Shown here: positions 35,229 through 46,438 of the stretch, one piece after another
Layout of the letters: each line of letters starts with the position of its first letter
How positions within the stretch are numbered: position 1 is the first letter of the stretch
Assembly: GCA_029532415.1 (NCBI GenBank)
Contig: JAQOTA010000015.1
Location: 558,001 to 622,000 of the forward strand
Direction: 5' to 3'
DNA from: Marasmius tenuissimus
Taxonomy: Eukaryota; Basidiomycota; Agaricomycetes; Agaricales; Marasmiaceae
Length of the DNA: 64,000 bases
Notes under the pieces: model-generated
Seen by the model: only the letters and a program-made list of their open reading frames with translations
What the model was told of the DNA's origin: nothing
Databases searched by the model: none
Made by a program: the position numbers and the translations under genes

Positions 35229-37608
35229 TCACGTCAATGTGATGGCCGTCGTGGTAGCCAAAACCCTGGCTTTCTTCTGTTCGAATGTTTCCCCGTCCTT
35301 AGTCGGGATTTCAATCTGATATTTGCTGATTAGCATCGCAAGGATAGCAATAGCTTCGTATTCAAAGAATCTAATGAAGAAAAAGGCTTTCAGTCAGAAG
35401 ATCCAAGGAGTTACAAGGCGCGCCTTACTTGCGTCCCAAACACGCATGCGAGCCTAAATTATCGCGAAACAGTGAGTCATCAAGTGTGAGAAAGCCTGGT
35501 CTTAGCATACCGGTACTGAAAGGGATAAATGCGTCCTTGTTCCACTCTCCTATGAAGCGCGATGGTTTAAATTCCGAAGGCTCCTCCCAGTAGCGGGCTT
35601 TTCCACGGCGTGAGTGACAAGGACGGGATTACAACTACGAAATGACTGACGGTTGTAATGCAACCCCACGACGTCAACTGTAATATTTGTGCCCGCGTGA
35701 ACAGGGACTTGTTCGGTCCTGGTCCCGTCGGCGCTCGTGGCTGTGAGGACAGTATCTTCCGCACAAACTTTTGGTATCCAGGTCACCTTTCGGATAGGGC
35801 CAGAATAAGTGGCCGCGGCGCCTGGACGTACGAAGCCGACTTACAGGGGGATACATGCGAAGGGTTTCGTAGTAGATCCTAGAGGTCAGGTCGGCATTGG
35901 TGGGAGCTCCTTAAGGTGAGAAACTGACAACTTACGCCATGGCCTGTGTGAAGAGGGGCATCTCTTCGTATGTCTGTTCCAGAGCATGAAGGAAGATTGC
36001 CTCAGATTCGGAAGCACCTTAGCAGGGGAACAACAACAGACCGGAGCCCTCCCACCAGGGAGCAGTCCTTCAACCTGCTGGAAAAGCTTCTCCTGTTCTT
36101 CTTGATGGAGGGCGAGTAGTAAGAAAGTGAAACACAAAGTGTGAGCAGCGGTCTGGCCGATAGCTTTTAGAAAGGGGTCATAACATCGTACATTCCATTA
36201 GGCTCACCTCATGTCCCGCGACCAGCAATACGAATATGTTTCCAACCATCTCACGGACCGATAATGCAGCCTTCTCGCCACCAGCGGAGTTCTCTTTGAG
36301 GAGACTACTGAACAAGTCGGCCTTATCGGACTTTTCGCGGGTTTGGACCATCTCAAGCATGTATTCCTGTTCGTGATAAATATCAGCCGACATATGATCT
36401 TTTGATTCCCATGACGTGAATGACTCAAAACCACACACATCAAGTTCGTCGAACGCGTTCTGGATCTCCCATGCACGCTTCGAAACCCTTCGCGCACAGG
36501 TTGGGGTAGCAAGTTTCACCATCACGTTACTGCTAACCTCGAATAAGGCCTGCTTGAACGTGAGATGGTGTCCCTCCGGAAGGAATCCATCTTCTTTCCA
36601 GGATAGCCTCTGACCAAAGACTGTAGGGATATGTTCACATGTCGAGCCAAGAAGAAAAAGAAAGTGTCATACTGGCCGCGCTAAGAACAAACAGGGCCGT
36701 CTGTGGACCAGAGCATCGACACAAGTTAGAAGCGAGTAGAGATGAGAGTAGGCAAGAACCGACCGAAAGGGTGAACTCCAAACAATCCTTGACCTCCACA
36801 ACTTTCTTGTCGACCCATTCTTCTTCGAAGAGATCTGTCATGACTTGAATTGTTTCATTCCATCCCATGCGACTGTGTCTCTGCGCCAAGCTCAGGATTC
36901 TGATCGAAGAGGGAGGAATTATACTCACGTCAGTGAAGGCCGGCTTCACGACCTTCTTGTACTTCTTCCACTCGTCTCCTTCTGAGGATAGCACGCTGGG
37001 CCCATAAAATGCGAGAGGCTTGTACGTCTCGAGATATCGCGGGAAGATTATATTGGACGACAGGACGTCCTACATATTCCAACAGTCAGCAGGTGCAGTT
37101 AACATTCCCAGGCAGACACCATACCTTGATAGCACTAGCATCGGCAGTGGACAGTATAGGGGACGAGCTGAAGACAGGGTACTATCGAGGGACATCAATC
37201 CGGGGCTAGATAGACTTCGGAGATATAGATGGCAAGACTTACTTGTAACAACAGGTCCCATCCATATTGCTCGTACCCTGCGCCGAGGAACAAACCCATA
37301 TCTCAGTATGGGCTAAATGAAATGGTTGAGACGCTACGAACTCAGATGTTTTAGGGAGAATCTTCTATTCGCCCCTTCGACGACCCACCGCAATTGCGGT
37401 AGGAAGAACGACAGAAGTCCATAGGGATGTAGTAGGCTTATAGAGCTTCCTTCGTACTTTCTGGAAACCAAACCACGTCATTAGAGGAAGATCGAGGCGA
37501 GAGAAAAGCACGAGCCCACCTAACGTTTCTCCGATGATCCAATATCTTGCGAAGAATAAACAAGGTGAGCCCGCACCCTAGGACGATGAATCTGAAGGAA
37601 TATGACAT
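35229..37608 (-). CDS. Cytochrome P450 monooxygenase
   Basis: Heme-thiolate monooxygenase, anchored in the ER by an N-terminal TM helix (residues 4-20); the substrate is unknown. Sixteen exons on the minus strand: 37608-37520, 37460-37342, 37277-37243, 37181-37125, 37069-36929, 36880-36764, 36700-36673, 36620-36439, 36366-36208, 36152-36042, 35973-35936, 35878-35845, 35786-35651, 35597-35511, 35453-35429, 35370-35229, joining in frame to 499 residues. Landmarks are GDEWKKYKKVVKPAF (C-helix), AGHET near 306-310 (I-helix), ExxR as Glu363-Thr-Leu-Arg366, and heme loop FSTGSHACLG with Cys449. The usual Arg two residues before the Cys is His. The donor after exon 2 is a weak GTTCGT. The intron between exons 10 and 11 (68 nt) has a good branch site. 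No redox or biosynthetic partner is adjacent. Confidence 0.92.
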
Positions 37609-37659
37609 GGTGAGAGGAGGTCGTTCGAGTGAAAGGTAGGCAGCGGTAGCACGCTTATC

Positions 37660-37668
37660 TTATATACT
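37660..37668 (-). promoter_or_regulatory. TATA box for the P450 gene
   Basis: The minus-strand read is agtatataag, about 55 nt upstream of the ATG at 37608. Confidence 0.5.
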
Positions 37669-40600
37669 CAAGTACGACACCTCAGGCCAGTTTAAGCTAA
37701 GCACTCGTGTCGGTGGGGATAAGTCGTAACAAGAATCCATCATCGTATTCACGTCTTCAAACAATCCTATGATGGGAACGAACCCTTCATCTTTCGCCGT
37801 ATTACCGGCAGTAGGTAACGTCGCGACGGAGCATCCCAATCATATAGAGCTGATTTCTCATGGGATTTGACATGTTCGAGTAAATAAAGCATCTGAGCGT
37901 AGATCTTTAGAGGAGCCGGAACGAGCGAAAGAGGTTCGGCCTCATACCAATCTCTTACAACCGACCATCTATCAAGTGGCTGAGCTTGGCTGGGAGAGGC
38001 CCCACAGAAGTGTGGACTGCCGTGGCACGGCAGTGCCTAACGACCGGTTGTAGTCCTCAATAGATCAGAGGTTCGAAGTTCGGGAGGGTGTCGAGTTTTG
38101 AAACATCTATGTATGCGCCCGCCGGCGCGTTCACCGAAGACCCACTACGCAAACCGAGACACTGAGATGTTCCCCATCAAATGGGAGAATACGTTCGAAT
38201 TCTACGTGTCCTCGCAATAAATCCGGAGAGCTGGAATAACGAGTAAGTTCTTCTCGCTGCGATCGGATTCGACACCCTCACCTGTCAGCGCCTCAGCGCT
38301 TAAGAGGTACTGGCGTAACCAACGGGTCCCGCTCCGCCCGGCTCAGGCCTTATTCGGGGTCATGAGCGAGGATCCCTCCCCATCACAACATTGATGTGCC
38401 AATCGCCAGTTCTGACCTGGAGATCGGCTTACTGTATCTGCGCGCAGGAGCGCGATTTGTGACTGTAATTACTGGTGATTAACATCCTTTGACATCCCTG
38501 GATTACCAGAAGGAATAATCAATCAAACGGCCGAACTAACCTCTTTTTTTTTGTCCATTGATGAGGTAGCACGCCGTAAGCTCCAACTACACCTCTTTTC
38601 GTGTGGATCAGATACAGCGCTATTCAGCTGCGGGCGGTTGAACTTGGGCCGAAGTGATACATGGTGAGCTGGCGACGGAGAGCAAGACGAAACGTGGATA
38701 GCCTCCCGACCAAAGGTAACACGAACCATTTAGCGTAGCTTGATTCGTTCCACGATAAGATTGGTCATGTCTATGATGTTAGGGAGGCACGCAACGATGT
38801 AAGTTGAAGATCCCTACTACTATGAGATGGAGAAAAACGCACAAATCGCCGGGTACAGGACCTAGTCTAGCTAAGGGGCATGGTCGTCTTGAGCGAAATC
38901 GAAAGCAGTGTAGGACCATCATGATACCGCCTGCCACTCCAGGTAAGTACTGTAGAATTGTCGTCGAGTCTCGGTTGAAAGGTGGTCCTAAGACCGCAAC
39001 TATATTACACTGCGGACTACTCGTTTTATCTCCAGAGATCCATCAAAATCAGTTCGGCATTGCTGGAAATCCCTCAGCCCGGCTGGCGGGTGTGCGATTT
39101 CGACGCCATGAGGATCCCTTCTTCGCTCCCGGGCTGGAAGCGGCGTACGTTCCTACACCACGAGCGCAGCAGCTTCCACAGGACCAGCTTGAAACTTTAA
39201 CTCAGACCCGAAGGGCAGAGAACGGAAAGACCACAAGGCAGAACTATGTGATGACGCCTGAAAACCATTCAAAGCGATGTTCGACTCCGGAGCATTCAAC
39301 GATAAGGCCATCTCCAAGTCGGCTTGCGATATTGACGGTGTCACTTGAGAGTTCTCAGCCATTGCATGCTCGAGTATTCCACAGTGGCGCCACAAGATGT
39401 CCTTCTAGAGCCTGTTCTTCATCCTCATCTCGGTCGGTATCGTTCCGAGCCATGTTGAGAGATTCGACGTGTGGGAAGTGGACTCTGTGAGGTTTGAAGC
39501 AGACTCGGGCGTACATGTTGAATACCGCCGGCAACAACTGGTTCTGTACTTGGTGTACTGTGACTTCTGGAAGAACTGAGTTCCCACAAGCCGAGGCTTC
39601 TCTTCGATGGAGCTGTTGATCTCGGAATGTTGAAGACTTCAGTAGAGCGATACAAGGCTATTTCTGTCTCGTCGATATTATTAGTTAGGTGGACGTGATG
39701 AAAATAGAACTCAAAACGCACGCTACGCGATTTCTCGGATCTTCCGAACCTTTGTAGGTGGACTCGTGGAACCTCATAGAACATTCAACTCCTAGTCGCG
39801 TGCTTTCATTCCTCCGGTTGACCGCTTCTTCAGCAGAAGTTCTTCTGTGATTCTGGCCGACTCCTTCAGGAAAGATGAGAGGTGATGCTCATGCGCAGAG
39901 CAGAGAAGTTCTTCACGCACCAATTCTCACTAGTACTATCACATCATCCGTCTCGTGAGCGATCCCGTTTCAATTGAACTCGCCATGCTGCAAAGCCGCT
40001 CACGAGCTTTCTACGCCTTTGCTATGCCACCCCTACGCTTCCGAGTTTGTGGTATTATTTTGGAGATATCACGCGAGAAGAAAGCTATGTCGTTGTGTGT
40101 GGAGGATATGGTGGCAACGCGCGAGAACATGGGAGTGGAAGAACAAGACGCGTCGGGCGCTTGCACAGAATTACCCTTAACCTCGTTCTTCCATGATCTT
40201 CTGACTCACCGCCCCTTGAGAGGCACAGTGACATTCCTCCCTTCGACTTCCTCATCAACTAGATATCAAACCTCTAAAGCAAGGTTTTGGCGATATCTCG
40301 TCCGTTCAACCTCTCAAACCTTTTGTTACCGGCCGCGGTCCGAAAACCGATTCACCCGGCATCTGCGGTATTCTGGTGTCCAAGCGTCTTCATACTCAAA
40401 CGTCTTCTGTTCTGCTGCTGCTCAACGGGGATCAGACAGTTAGTTTACAGGTTCGGGGTGGTAACGAGTACCACGAGTCAAGTCGACGTGGAGACACTGC
40501 CCATTAAGATGAACAAGAATCAGTTCTGTCATGAAAAGGACGAAGAAGACCCTTTCTAATTATCCCAGGGTATAGAGCCTGGGCCCTGAACGTTTGAACC

Positions 40601-41062
40601 ATGTGGGAGCTCTTCTCAATCATCCGCTTGGTGAGTTGTTTTTACCTCGACTCGTAGTCCCAAGCATGACAAGCTCATCTCAGTTTGAATGTAGGACCAA
40701 GGGCGAGCTGGTCGAGATCCGTCAGGTCGCCCAGAAAACTAGTAACTACGCGAACAGAGATGACTGGCTGGAAAGGGCGCTGAATAAAAAAACACGCCTC
40801 AGACCACGGTACAAAATGAACAAGAATAGCCACCAACAAATAAGGACAGAATTTTCGGATCGACTGTGTTGTACAAACGGGAGAAACGCGGTAAATCCCT
40901 GTCTGAACTATCGGTGGCCTGGATGGTTATACGTGTACAGCAGGCATCTTGTCATTTTGCGGCAAGCGAGGAGCATAATGATCTCAGTACGCCACTTTAT
41001 TTCTCCACGTCCCGAAGTAGCATTCTAAAACGGTTTACTTTTCTTCCGCCCTGAACAGAATC
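37669..41062. other. No confident gene; several unrecognised open frames
   Basis: A plus-strand frame of 228 codons (38804-39490) and minus-strand frames of 80-119 codons (39153-39784) overlap, and neither has recognisable domains. The minus strand reads an acidic NDTDRDEDEEQALEG and a SISQADLEMALSLNAPE stretch that look coding but could not be joined. The 162-codon plus frame at 39955-40443 has no signal peptide or motif. A hypothetical or decayed gene at 38.9-40.5 kb is possible. Confidence 0.35.
38016..38034. repeat. Short perfect palindrome
   Basis: ACTGCCGTG and CACGGCAGT are exact reverse complements around a single G (38025). Nothing nearby assigns it a role. It lies in non-coding DNA upstream of the P450 promoter. 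Confidence 0.6.
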
Positions 41063-41066
41063 CACA

Positions 41067-41074
41067 TATATATA
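41067..41074 (+). promoter_or_regulatory. TATA box for the 99-aa gene
   Basis: TATATATA followed by AGCC lies about 105 nt before the ATG at 41179, with a C/T-rich leader between. Confidence 0.6.
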
Positions 41075-41178
41075 GCCGAGCTCAATCAAACCCTCAAACA
41101 TCTCTTGTGCGTACAAACGTTTCGAGCTCCCTCCTACATCTCTCTTTCTTGCAACTTCCCATTCTCTGTTCCCCCGTC

Positions 41179-41561
41179 ATGAAAGGTTGTCTGAAAAAGA
41201 CTGTCACCACCTCCAGCCCTCACAACAAGTCCGCCCATGTTTCATGGTGCAACAAAGATGATGGAGGGCTTGAACACGTCCACACTGCAGACGACTGGGA
41301 TAGAACCGCTGTCCAGCCTGCACGTCAGCCATTGAGTTACGGGTAGGTCATCCTGCTCGCCTTTTTCTCCCGCGTGGAGTTTTCGCATGCTCACGCCCAC
41401 CTTTTTCTTTTTCCTCGCTGCCCAGTGATATTCTGGAGCTCAAAGCAATACAACGGAGTTTACCTCGTGCCGAACAGCCCCCAGACCCATTTTCCGGAAA
41501 GCCTGGCACACACTATCTGTCGAAAGTGCCAATAGCGTTATTGCCCCTTGGACCTGCGTGA
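41179..41561 (+). CDS. Conserved small protein, 99 aa
   Basis: Two exons, 41179-41342 and 41426-41561, joined in frame. The N-terminus reads Met-Lys-Gly-Cys-Leu-Lys, then Val-Ser-Trp-Cys. The middle has ADDWDRT, and the C-terminal half has LSYGDILELKAIQRSLPRA, DPFSGKPGTHYL and VPIALLPL. I recall small mushroom proteins with the same order of motifs, so this is a real conserved family. The function is unknown to me. The (K/R)xVSx-like segment recalls PP1-docking motifs, but that is speculation. A strong TATA box and C/T leader support the start. Confidence 0.75.
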
Positions 41562-42401
41562 AACAGTACATATGCCTCATCGCGATCCGCTCGCCATCCA
41601 TTTGTGATGTATCGGCGGCAGTTTAGTGTCGACAGCGACGCTACTACGGCAAGGTTCTCCAAAATTCTAGAGCTTCGTCAAGGCCCCGCCACGTAGCCTC
41701 AAAGATCCATGTTCATCCCACTCCACCTCCACTGCCAAGCTCACCGTGCTCTCGCCCTTTCTCTTATCCCGATTCACAGTCTCCCACATCTCAATGGCCC
41801 CCACTCCTTCACACTCACCCCTCGACCCCAGCCTGCCCGTTATCCACGCTGCTTCCACGAAATATCGAACGACAAGGAGGTCTAGCCTTTCGTTCCTCGA
41901 GCCCAGTTCTCTCTAGCTCAGGGCACTCTTGATCCATGAGAGATTTCAGGCGAAGGAAGGGGGTTAACATGCCAGAATCTCTTGGTCCGTTCGACTTTAT
42001 CGTCTGGGATGTCGGACATAGTGCGGCGGTCTTAACGTTTGTTCGTTCTTCGGTTTTCTTGCATGGATTGTTTACCACCGGGAATATTGTTCCCCTACCC
42101 TGTTTTGCGCACGTTCCTCTGTCTTCTCTTCTCCCGCATACACATGGTTTGCAACTACACACCATACATCTATGTACCGCATATCCATAGTAATACCCTT
42201 CTTTGCACTTCACCGCTTGGTTTTTCCCCCTCACATACCTATCATGGACCCCTGCATCACTATCTACTATCGCATGATTCACTAGAGTATTGTTTGTATC
42301 TTATATGTAGTCGTATCTCGCGTATCCTGATAAAATTTTCCGTCTCAGTCTACGCAGTCCGCGCTCAGTCTGAGGTGATTTTAACCTTGTGAGATTTCGT
42401 C
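41562..42401. other. Intergenic, C/T-rich, no gene seen
   Basis: This is mostly C/T-rich 3' flank of the small-protein gene and 5' flank of the tRNA-Gln gene. The minus-strand 155-codon frame at 41815-42282 has no recognisable content. Confidence 0.45.
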
Positions 42402-42495
42402 GGTCTAATAGTGTAGTGGTTATCACAATGGATTCTGATAGTCCTTTGCGGTGTAATGAATTCCATTAACCCAGGTTCGAGTCCTGGTTAGACCT
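42402..42495 (+). tRNA. tRNA-Gln(CTG), intron-containing
   Basis: The acceptor stem pairs GGTCTAA (42402-42408) with TTAGACC (42488-42494). The D-arm reads TAGTGTAGTGGTTATCA, as in fungal Gln tRNAs. The anticodon CTG is at 42435-42437 in loop TTCTGA. The T-arm CCAGG-TTCGAGT-CCTGG is perfect. Removing about 22 nt right after position 37 restores a perfect anticodon stem (ATGGA with TCCAT) and a mature length of about 72 nt. Confidence 0.92.
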
Positions 42496-44397
42496 GTGGT
42501 AAATGGAAGCGTGTCTTTTTTGTTATAAGCAGCTTTGAAGGGACTCTCGCGTGGTGTGTCAACGGTCATCATCTGTTGACGCTCATCCTCCTCCTATCAC
42601 CATCACCTGCCATAAACTCGATCGAGCCCACTTGCGACGACAAGAGTTAGTCGGGATCAACTTCAAGTTATCACTCCGAATCTCCTCGTAACCCACTCAA
42701 GATTCTTACGTTCGAGAAACGAGACTCACCGGGTCGATTTTTCGAATTCTATTGGAGAGATGGGAGACTAGCATACCAAGGTCGGTCGACCGGTCATGGA
42801 ACGCACTTGGCAAATGAACGAACACTTCTGGTGCGTTGTTCTCGGTTTGACCTTCCGGCGGACACTTATCAGAATAGCTTCAATTCTTGAAGGCGACTCA
42901 GAACTTGAATTGAACAGAACAACGTCTGCCATTGTGACTACCATGAACCTCGCCGGAAAGTTCGTCGGTATGGAAGTTTTTGCCGCAGATTAGGAACGCA
43001 ATATAGAGAGAAGAAAGCTGGGGTGGTTTTCAAGGGCGAAACCTATCAGAACAGTATCGGAAACATCGAAGTTGAGGTCAACATGGTGAGTCGCTATCTT
43101 CTGTATCCTCAACTCGATTGTTGAATGTCTATGTTTATATCAAGGCTGTGATGAGATGTGCTATACAAGCTAGAAGAACCCTTCCAGTCGATCAATCAGA
43201 TTCTGCTCTCTCTTACTGCGTGGTGATAATCCTTTTGAGCGATAAGGCGGGAAAGTGCTTTTGCAACGAGAACCAGTCGGAGCCTCAGAGGCCAGGACTC
43301 AGGAGGGAAGGCTTCAGTCGGGTCGAGTGAGTACTTAGTCCCAGCGTGCTATCTTGACAGAACTTTCGCTAACTGCAAAGTCTCCGATTACGCAGCTTTC
43401 TTCCTACCCTATTTGGCTTCAGCAAGACTTGGACCGGGTATCAAGGAAGCGCGCTGTTACCAGAACGACGTATTTCTCCAAAACGTCGCATTGAATCTCC
43501 GAAGACGCGAAACGACCTGGAAGTTTTTTGATACGATCATCCCGCGCAGAACGACAGGTTTTGGATTTTCGCACCTGCGTGTGGTCGATAGCAATGAAAG
43601 ACCTTGACCCAGTACGGATCTCCAGAGCTATTAGAGCAATGAAAACCAGGACATCTGACTCGCTTTCGACTCATTTCTCCTGGCTTGACACCTGACGCCC
43701 GAATAAGTAGAGAGGTTCCCAATAAGAGCACGAGTTTTCTTCCCAGCAATCAGTCACCAGGAACCTTCGGAACTCACTATGCGGTGGTTCTTTTCTGTCG
43801 AATTCATCGTCGTCGACACCGAGATCAAACAGAATCCATAACGGCTCTAGTGGCGTGCGTCCATTCTACCGGGAACGAGTGTCCTGGAAATATAGCAACA
43901 GCGCCAATCACCCGACCTATACTACGCTATGCTCCTGCTCAAACCCATCACTGATGGACGCCAGCAGAATGCCTCTAAAGCTAATCGGGTGCCCTCCTCT
44001 ATTGAGGAGATGTGACTTTTGGGTCTGTGTGTTCAACAGCTCGGCGAAAGGCCGTGTGGCAACTTGGCAATGCAAGCTCGAACGCCAGAGCCACAGCATG
44101 GATCCCATCGCAACAAGTTACTCATTCTCTCCTCGATTTGAGGTAGATCAATGATGGACTTGGAAGTAGGCAATAGGTGAGGTTGCTCTAGCACTGAGGC
44201 CGTTGAATGAAGCTAATTTTGGTGTCCTCAGAGCAGATTGATCATCAACATCCTAGCGACAATCTCTTACAGGAGAGGTATAAAGGGCTCGCCAGGATGA
44301 GGGGGAGCTTCGTGCCCGGTGCCCACTTCCATTTCGCCCAACCTCTTCTTTCTTTTTTTCGTGCCTTCTCGTTTTATCTCACTGGTGCTTGGTTACC
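42496..44397. other. No confident gene; possible remnants
   Basis: Plus-strand readings such as FFEFYWRDGRLAYQGRSTGHGTH (near 42740) and VVFKGETYQNSIGNIEVEVN (near 43030, with a clean GTGAGT donor after it) look like pieces of a coding gene. Frames break between them and no family is recognised. Frames at 43413-43954 are equally unplaceable. The last 150 bp lead into the secreted-protein gene. Confidence 0.35.
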
Positions 44398-46041
44398 ATG
44401 AGATTTTTTCGTGCTTGTATGTCTGTGGTTTTCACCACTTCGTTGGTTCTTCACGACGTGACGGCCCTCCCCACTGGGATCGATGGGGGTTTGGACAAGC
44501 GCGCCACAAGTTGTGGCGACGGAGGTCCAGGGCCATGTATATGCAACGACGCGCTCAGCCTGCGCAAGAAAACGTTGAAATGCCCGAACGAGTCTTTCAA
44601 GTTCGTCAGTACGCAACCGACTGACGGTACCATGAAGAAGTTCAATGTACGTTGTTAAATCTCATTCCGTTCCCTCGCTTTCAATCTCACCAATCTCGCC
44701 CGCCAGGACAATAAAGGAAGTCTTCAATGCGGTGAGTACCCTAAAGGCAAAGATACCCGAACACTGTTGACACCCTTCACTCTCTCAGATCACTTGGTCG
44801 AACTGCAGTACATTGGAGAGGAAGTTGATAAGGTTGCTTCGATTTGCGCCCATTTCACCTCCCCAGCAGGCACTGCGGATTACCAGAGCTTCTTCGACAC
44901 CATCAACGACACACCCCGACTCGTGTTTGTTGACAGTAAAGTCAATAATGCGAAAGGTTTCTTGTTCAGCGGCAAGAGTTTCGGGGCAAAGTCGGATTCA
45001 AAGACTGCTGTACGTCCTTTGACTGTCCTTGCTAACAAGATTTGGTTTGACCCTCGTCCGCGTTCAAAGAAAGGCGTAGCGAGCTATCTTAAACTTATCA
45101 AGAGCGATGCCGAATCGTCCGCGGATACCATCAAGAGCAAGATGGACACCATCATGAGCGGCGTGGCCGGAGGTAGCAGCTTTGGCGCCAGCTTCGTTTC
45201 AGGATATACTTCGGAGATCGACAGCCTGGCCGCCAAGTGAGTCTTCATTCTTTTCTGCAGTGACCAGTCGCTGATTGCTCGACATGACCTGTTCTCAGAG
45301 CTACTGCTGCCGCCAACGCCCTTCCAAACCCTCCCGCACAAGGCGATATCTTTGTCGACGAGACGGACTCGACAATCGCAAGGTGTAAACGGTCCTTCTG
45401 GATCGAAGCTCGCGATTACATCGTTGCGAGAGCCACGGGGAAGAAGCCGCCGCCAGCGAAGGCTTGCCCGATTGTGAGTGGAATGTCATTCCACAATGTG
45501 CTTCACAACTGAAACATCTATAGAAACCTCCTGCGAAGGCTCCCGCAAAAGCCCCCGCTAAGGCCCCGGCAAAAGCCCCCGCAAAGAAGCCTACTAAGGC
45601 CCCAGCAAAAGCTCCGGCGAAGGCACCTGCTAAGACCCCTGCAAAGGCACCTGCAAAAGCCCCTGCCAAAGCCCCTGCAAAAGCCCCCGCCAAGGCCCCC
45701 GCCAAAGCACCTGCCAAAGCTCCGGCAAAGGCACCTGCCAAAGCGCCTGCGAAGAAGCCTGTAACTACAAAGACCGCGGCGAAGAAACCAGCCACCAAAG
45801 CCCCGGCTAAGAAACCGGCTACCAAGGCTGCAGCAAAGAAGCCCGTAGCAAAGAAGCCTGCCGCGAAGAAACCAGTCGCAAAGAAGCCAGTAGCGAAGAA
45901 GCCAGTTGCAAAGAAAACCGCGAAGAAGCCAGTCAAGAAGGCCGCTAAGAAGAAGGGAAAGAGGTTGGCAGCAGGTATGTTTGACCGTACGGCCATTTGA
46001 AAGGAGACTCATGTGCTATTCTCTTCGCAGATTATTACTGA
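44398..46041 (+). CDS. Secreted protein with long Lys-Ala-Pro repeat tail
   Basis: Five exons: 44398-44646, 44707-45236, 45299-45473, 45524-45974, 46031-46041, giving 471 residues. A signal peptide (residues 1-23) is followed by a dibasic Lys-Arg near 34-35 that could be a Kex2 site. Residues 36-320 form a globular domain with paired Cys (CGDGGPGPCIC, Cys near 59, Gly-Ser-Leu-Gln-Cys) and a DHLVELQYI segment. I recall this domain in other mushroom secreted hypotheticals. The last 150 residues are nearly all Lys, Ala and Pro: about 19 Pro-Ala-Lys-Ala units, then Lys-Lys-Pro-Val-Ala units, ending KGKRLAADYY. The tail composition matches histone H1 C-termini, which is odd for a secreted protein. 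Confidence 0.85.
45524..45760 (+). repeat. 12-bp coding tandem repeat (PAKA units)
   Basis: The exon carries about 19 copies of a 12-bp unit encoding Pro-Ala-Lys-Ala, with scattered synonymous third-base changes and a few variant units (KKPTK, KTPAK). Such arrays expand and contract by slippage. Confidence 0.9.
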
Positions 46042-46438
46042 ATGGATCACCGTATCATAAATACTCTGTGTACTATGTGTACTATAATGTAGCATTAGTG
46101 TACAAGCTCCAGCCAATCGTCAATGATGAGTGGGAGAATGTAGTAGCTATATCGGCATTATTGCACTGCCACTTGAGAGTAACTCAGAATGGACCCACAA
46201 CGATCTACAGCACCCACTCTGGGAAAGTCTCGGGCGCTCGTATGTCGCGCTCTCTCTTCCAGTCTCATCTATCTATTCAGTGCTGAGCTCTACTGACGCG
46301 AAGGATGTACCAATTCACTTGCGATTTACATAAGTAAAAGTTCCAAGGTCCGTAACCCTGCCGGAACCCCGCTTCCGTTCCTTTCCTCCAAGCGCAGGTT
46401 TTCTTATTTCTGTTTCTTATTTCCTGTTCACCACCACG
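46042..46438. other. Intergenic, no gene seen
   Basis: The first bases are AT-rich with repeated gtgtacta motifs, probably the 3' flank of the secreted-protein gene. The last 100 bp are the C/T-rich leader of the aminomethyltransferase gene. Confidence 0.5.

Noticed and set aside
36042..36070. Frameshift in the P450 gene near LLPGGRAP
   Set aside because: A 68-nt intron with good donor, branch and acceptor joins GRAP to TYEEMPLFTQ in frame, so the gene is intact.
45301..45996. Long minus-strand frame of 231 codons rich in Gly, Ala and Phe, looking like membrane repeats
   Set aside because: It is the exact antisense shadow of the Lys-Ala-Pro repeat exon; the sense strand has signal peptide, introns and conserved frame.
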